Below, piece after piece: positions 6,734 through 7,962 of a DNA stretch of 7,962 nt (the stretch's first letter is position 1; each line of letters starts with the position of its first letter). The stretch lies in the NCBI GenBank assembly GCA_903927855.1, contig CAIYOL010000133.1, forward strand, positions 1 to 7,962. The letters run 5' to 3'. This stretch comes from an uncultured Planctomycetota bacterium (lineage in GTDB: Bacteria; Planctomycetota; Phycisphaerae; Sedimentisphaerales; Anaerobacaceae). The notes beneath the pieces are model-generated. The model made no database searches. It had not been told where the DNA came from and was given only the letters and a program-made list of their open reading frames with translations. Position numbers and translations under genes: made by a program.

Positions 6734-7962
6734 ATGCGTTTGCGCGACATAATAATTTGGTCTGTTTGCATTGTGCTCACGGCTTCTTTGCTCATCGCCG
6801 CTGGTACGCAGCTTGATTTTATAAACTCTCAGCGGCAGCAAATGAAGTTGATAACCAACGAGCCCCTTGAAAACGCTCCGCCTTCACTGGCATTCGCAAC
6901 TGTCGCTATGGGTGCTTTTCGGGGCCTGCTCGTGGATATATTATGGCTGCGGGCAGACAAACTGGAAGACGAGGGTGAATTCTTCGACGCCAGGCAGATT
7001 GCGGAATGGATAACCACTTTACAGCCCCGTTTCGCATCCGTCTGGGAGTTCCAGGCCTGGAATATGGCCTACAACATCTCTGTTGCCATACCCGCAACTC
7101 AGCCTGACGAACGGTGGCGATGGGTCAAGAACGGCTACGAGCTGCTTCGCGACCAGGGTATTCCACTAAACCCCAAAAGCATTTCGCTCTACTTCGAACT
7201 GGCCAGAATATTCCAGCACAAAATGGGCTCCGTATCGGATGATGTGCACAAATATTACAAGCTGCAGCTGGCAATAGCAATGGAGCCGCTGCTCGCTCCG
7301 GCGGATAACCAGCATTTCAAGGCACTTGCCGAGGCTCCGACCGACTGGGGGCAAATTATAAAAGACCCTAATGCTGCACCGCTGATTACAGCTCTGAAAT
7401 CTGCCGACAAAACGTTCGATAACGATGATGATTTTGTAAGCAACTACTTATCCTTAAGACAAAATCCTTCCAGATTCAATCCCGACGCCTTTAAGGTAAT
7501 AGACAATTTCAGAGGTACAGAAGCCATCCAAAAATTCGATATTTTCGCCAAGGCCTATCACTTACGAAACACATGGAAACTTGACCCCGTCTTAATGCAG
7601 CAGTTAAATTATACTTACGGCCCTACCGACGTTAACGACCCCAACACACATTTGCCTTTGGATTGGAGACACCCCGATACCCACGCAATCTACTGGGCCG
7701 CCAAAGGTTTACAGGTAGCCGGGAAACAGGAATATTCTGCAGCTGAAATTAACACCGACCGTATTGTAAACCACAGTTTGCAAGACCTCTTCCGCAACGG
7801 AAAAATATTTATCTATGATGTGCCGGTAGAAGCATCTTCGGACTCGCAAACGTCACAAACAAAAATGGAAAAAGATATATTTCTGCGCCCGGACTTGAGA
7901 ATGTTCGACTCATACAACAAGGCCGCACTGGCGGGAATCGAAAAATATGAATATCTTGAAGA
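6734..7962 (+). CDS. membrane-anchored protein of unknown function, 3' end cut by the window
   Basis: An open frame of 409 codons that runs off the right edge; no stop is seen. The start is the first ATG after the in-frame stop at 6686-6688 and directly precedes a signal-anchor helix (about 6-24, after MRLRD), so most of the protein should lie outside the cytoplasm. No Shine-Dalgarno sequence is visible before it. The region after the anchor is rich in aromatic residues and helical: GAFRGLLVDILWLRA (60-74), LQPRF (96-100), W104-W109-N110-Y113-N114, and ERWRW (126-130). The spacing of the following helices is TPR-like, but I cannot match the TPR consensus. I recall this as a conserved hypothetical family of planctomycetes, often beside ABC-2 transporter genes; that is memory, not a search. 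Its place 57 bases after the permease suggests it is an accessory part of the same exporter. Function not assigned. Confidence 0.85.
   Translation, partial: MRLRDIIIWSVCIVLTASLLIAAGTQLDFINSQRQQMKLITNEPLENAPPSLAFATVAMGAFRGLLVDILWLRADKLEDEGEFFDARQIAEWITTLQPRFASVWEFQAWNMAYNISVAIPATQPDERWRWVKNGYELLRDQGIPLNPKSISLYFELARIFQHKMGSVSDDVHKYYKLQLAIAMEPLLAPADNQHFKALAEAPTDWGQIIKDPNAAPLITALKSADKTFDNDDDFVSNYLSLRQNPSRFNPDAFKVIDNFRGTEAIQKFDIFAKAYHLRNTWKLDPVLMQQLNYTYGPTDVNDPNTHLPLDWRHPDTHAIYWAAKGLQVAGKQEYSAAEINTDRIVNHSLQDLFRNGKIFIYDVPVEASSDSQTSQTKMEKDIFLRPDLRMFDSYNKAALAGIEKYEYLE

Overview
The window holds six protein genes, all on the + strand, packed with gaps of 15, 23, 54 and 57 bases and one 8-base overlap. 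The first gene is cut by the left edge and the last by the right edge. I see no gene on the - strand, no RNA gene, no CRISPR array, no insertion sequence and no convincing terminator. No stretch of more than 60 bases lacks a gene.

Organism: the window looks like chromosomal DNA of moderate GC from a bacterium, most likely a planctomycete of the Phycisphaerae/Sedimentisphaerales kind. The grounds are the last protein, which I recall as a hypothetical family seen next to ABC-2 transporters in planctomycetes, the unusual insertions in the HflK homologue, and the scarcity of Shine-Dalgarno sequences (only one of the five visible starts has a good one). This is recognition from memory, not a search result.

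Layout: (1) Positions 2-2068 hold two SPFH/band 7 proteins, an HflC homologue (5' end missing) followed by an HflK homologue. In E. coli these two form the membrane complex that surrounds and restrains the FtsH protease, but there hflK comes before hflC; here the order is reversed. (2) Positions 2092-4017 hold a complete P1B-type metal-transporting ATPase with every catalytic motif but no soluble N-terminal metal-binding domain. (3) Positions 4072-6676 hold an ABC-2 type exporter: an ATPase subunit with a long disordered tail, overlapping a six-helix permease with a large extracytoplasmic domain. (4) From position 6734 to the right edge runs a membrane-anchored protein of unknown function, probably a partner of the exporter.

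How they may work together: the first three genes all concern the inner membrane (protease control and metal efflux), and the next three look like one transport module. Spacing allows one transcript for all six, but the 54- and 57-base gaps could hide internal promoters that I cannot identify. The parts most worth a second look are the repeated helix-plus-linker tail of the ABC ATPase, the permease's roughly 200-residue outer domain together with the unknown downstream protein, the metal-site signature of the P-type ATPase, which matches neither the classic copper nor the classic zinc pattern, and a degenerate 14-base tandem repeat before the ABC gene.
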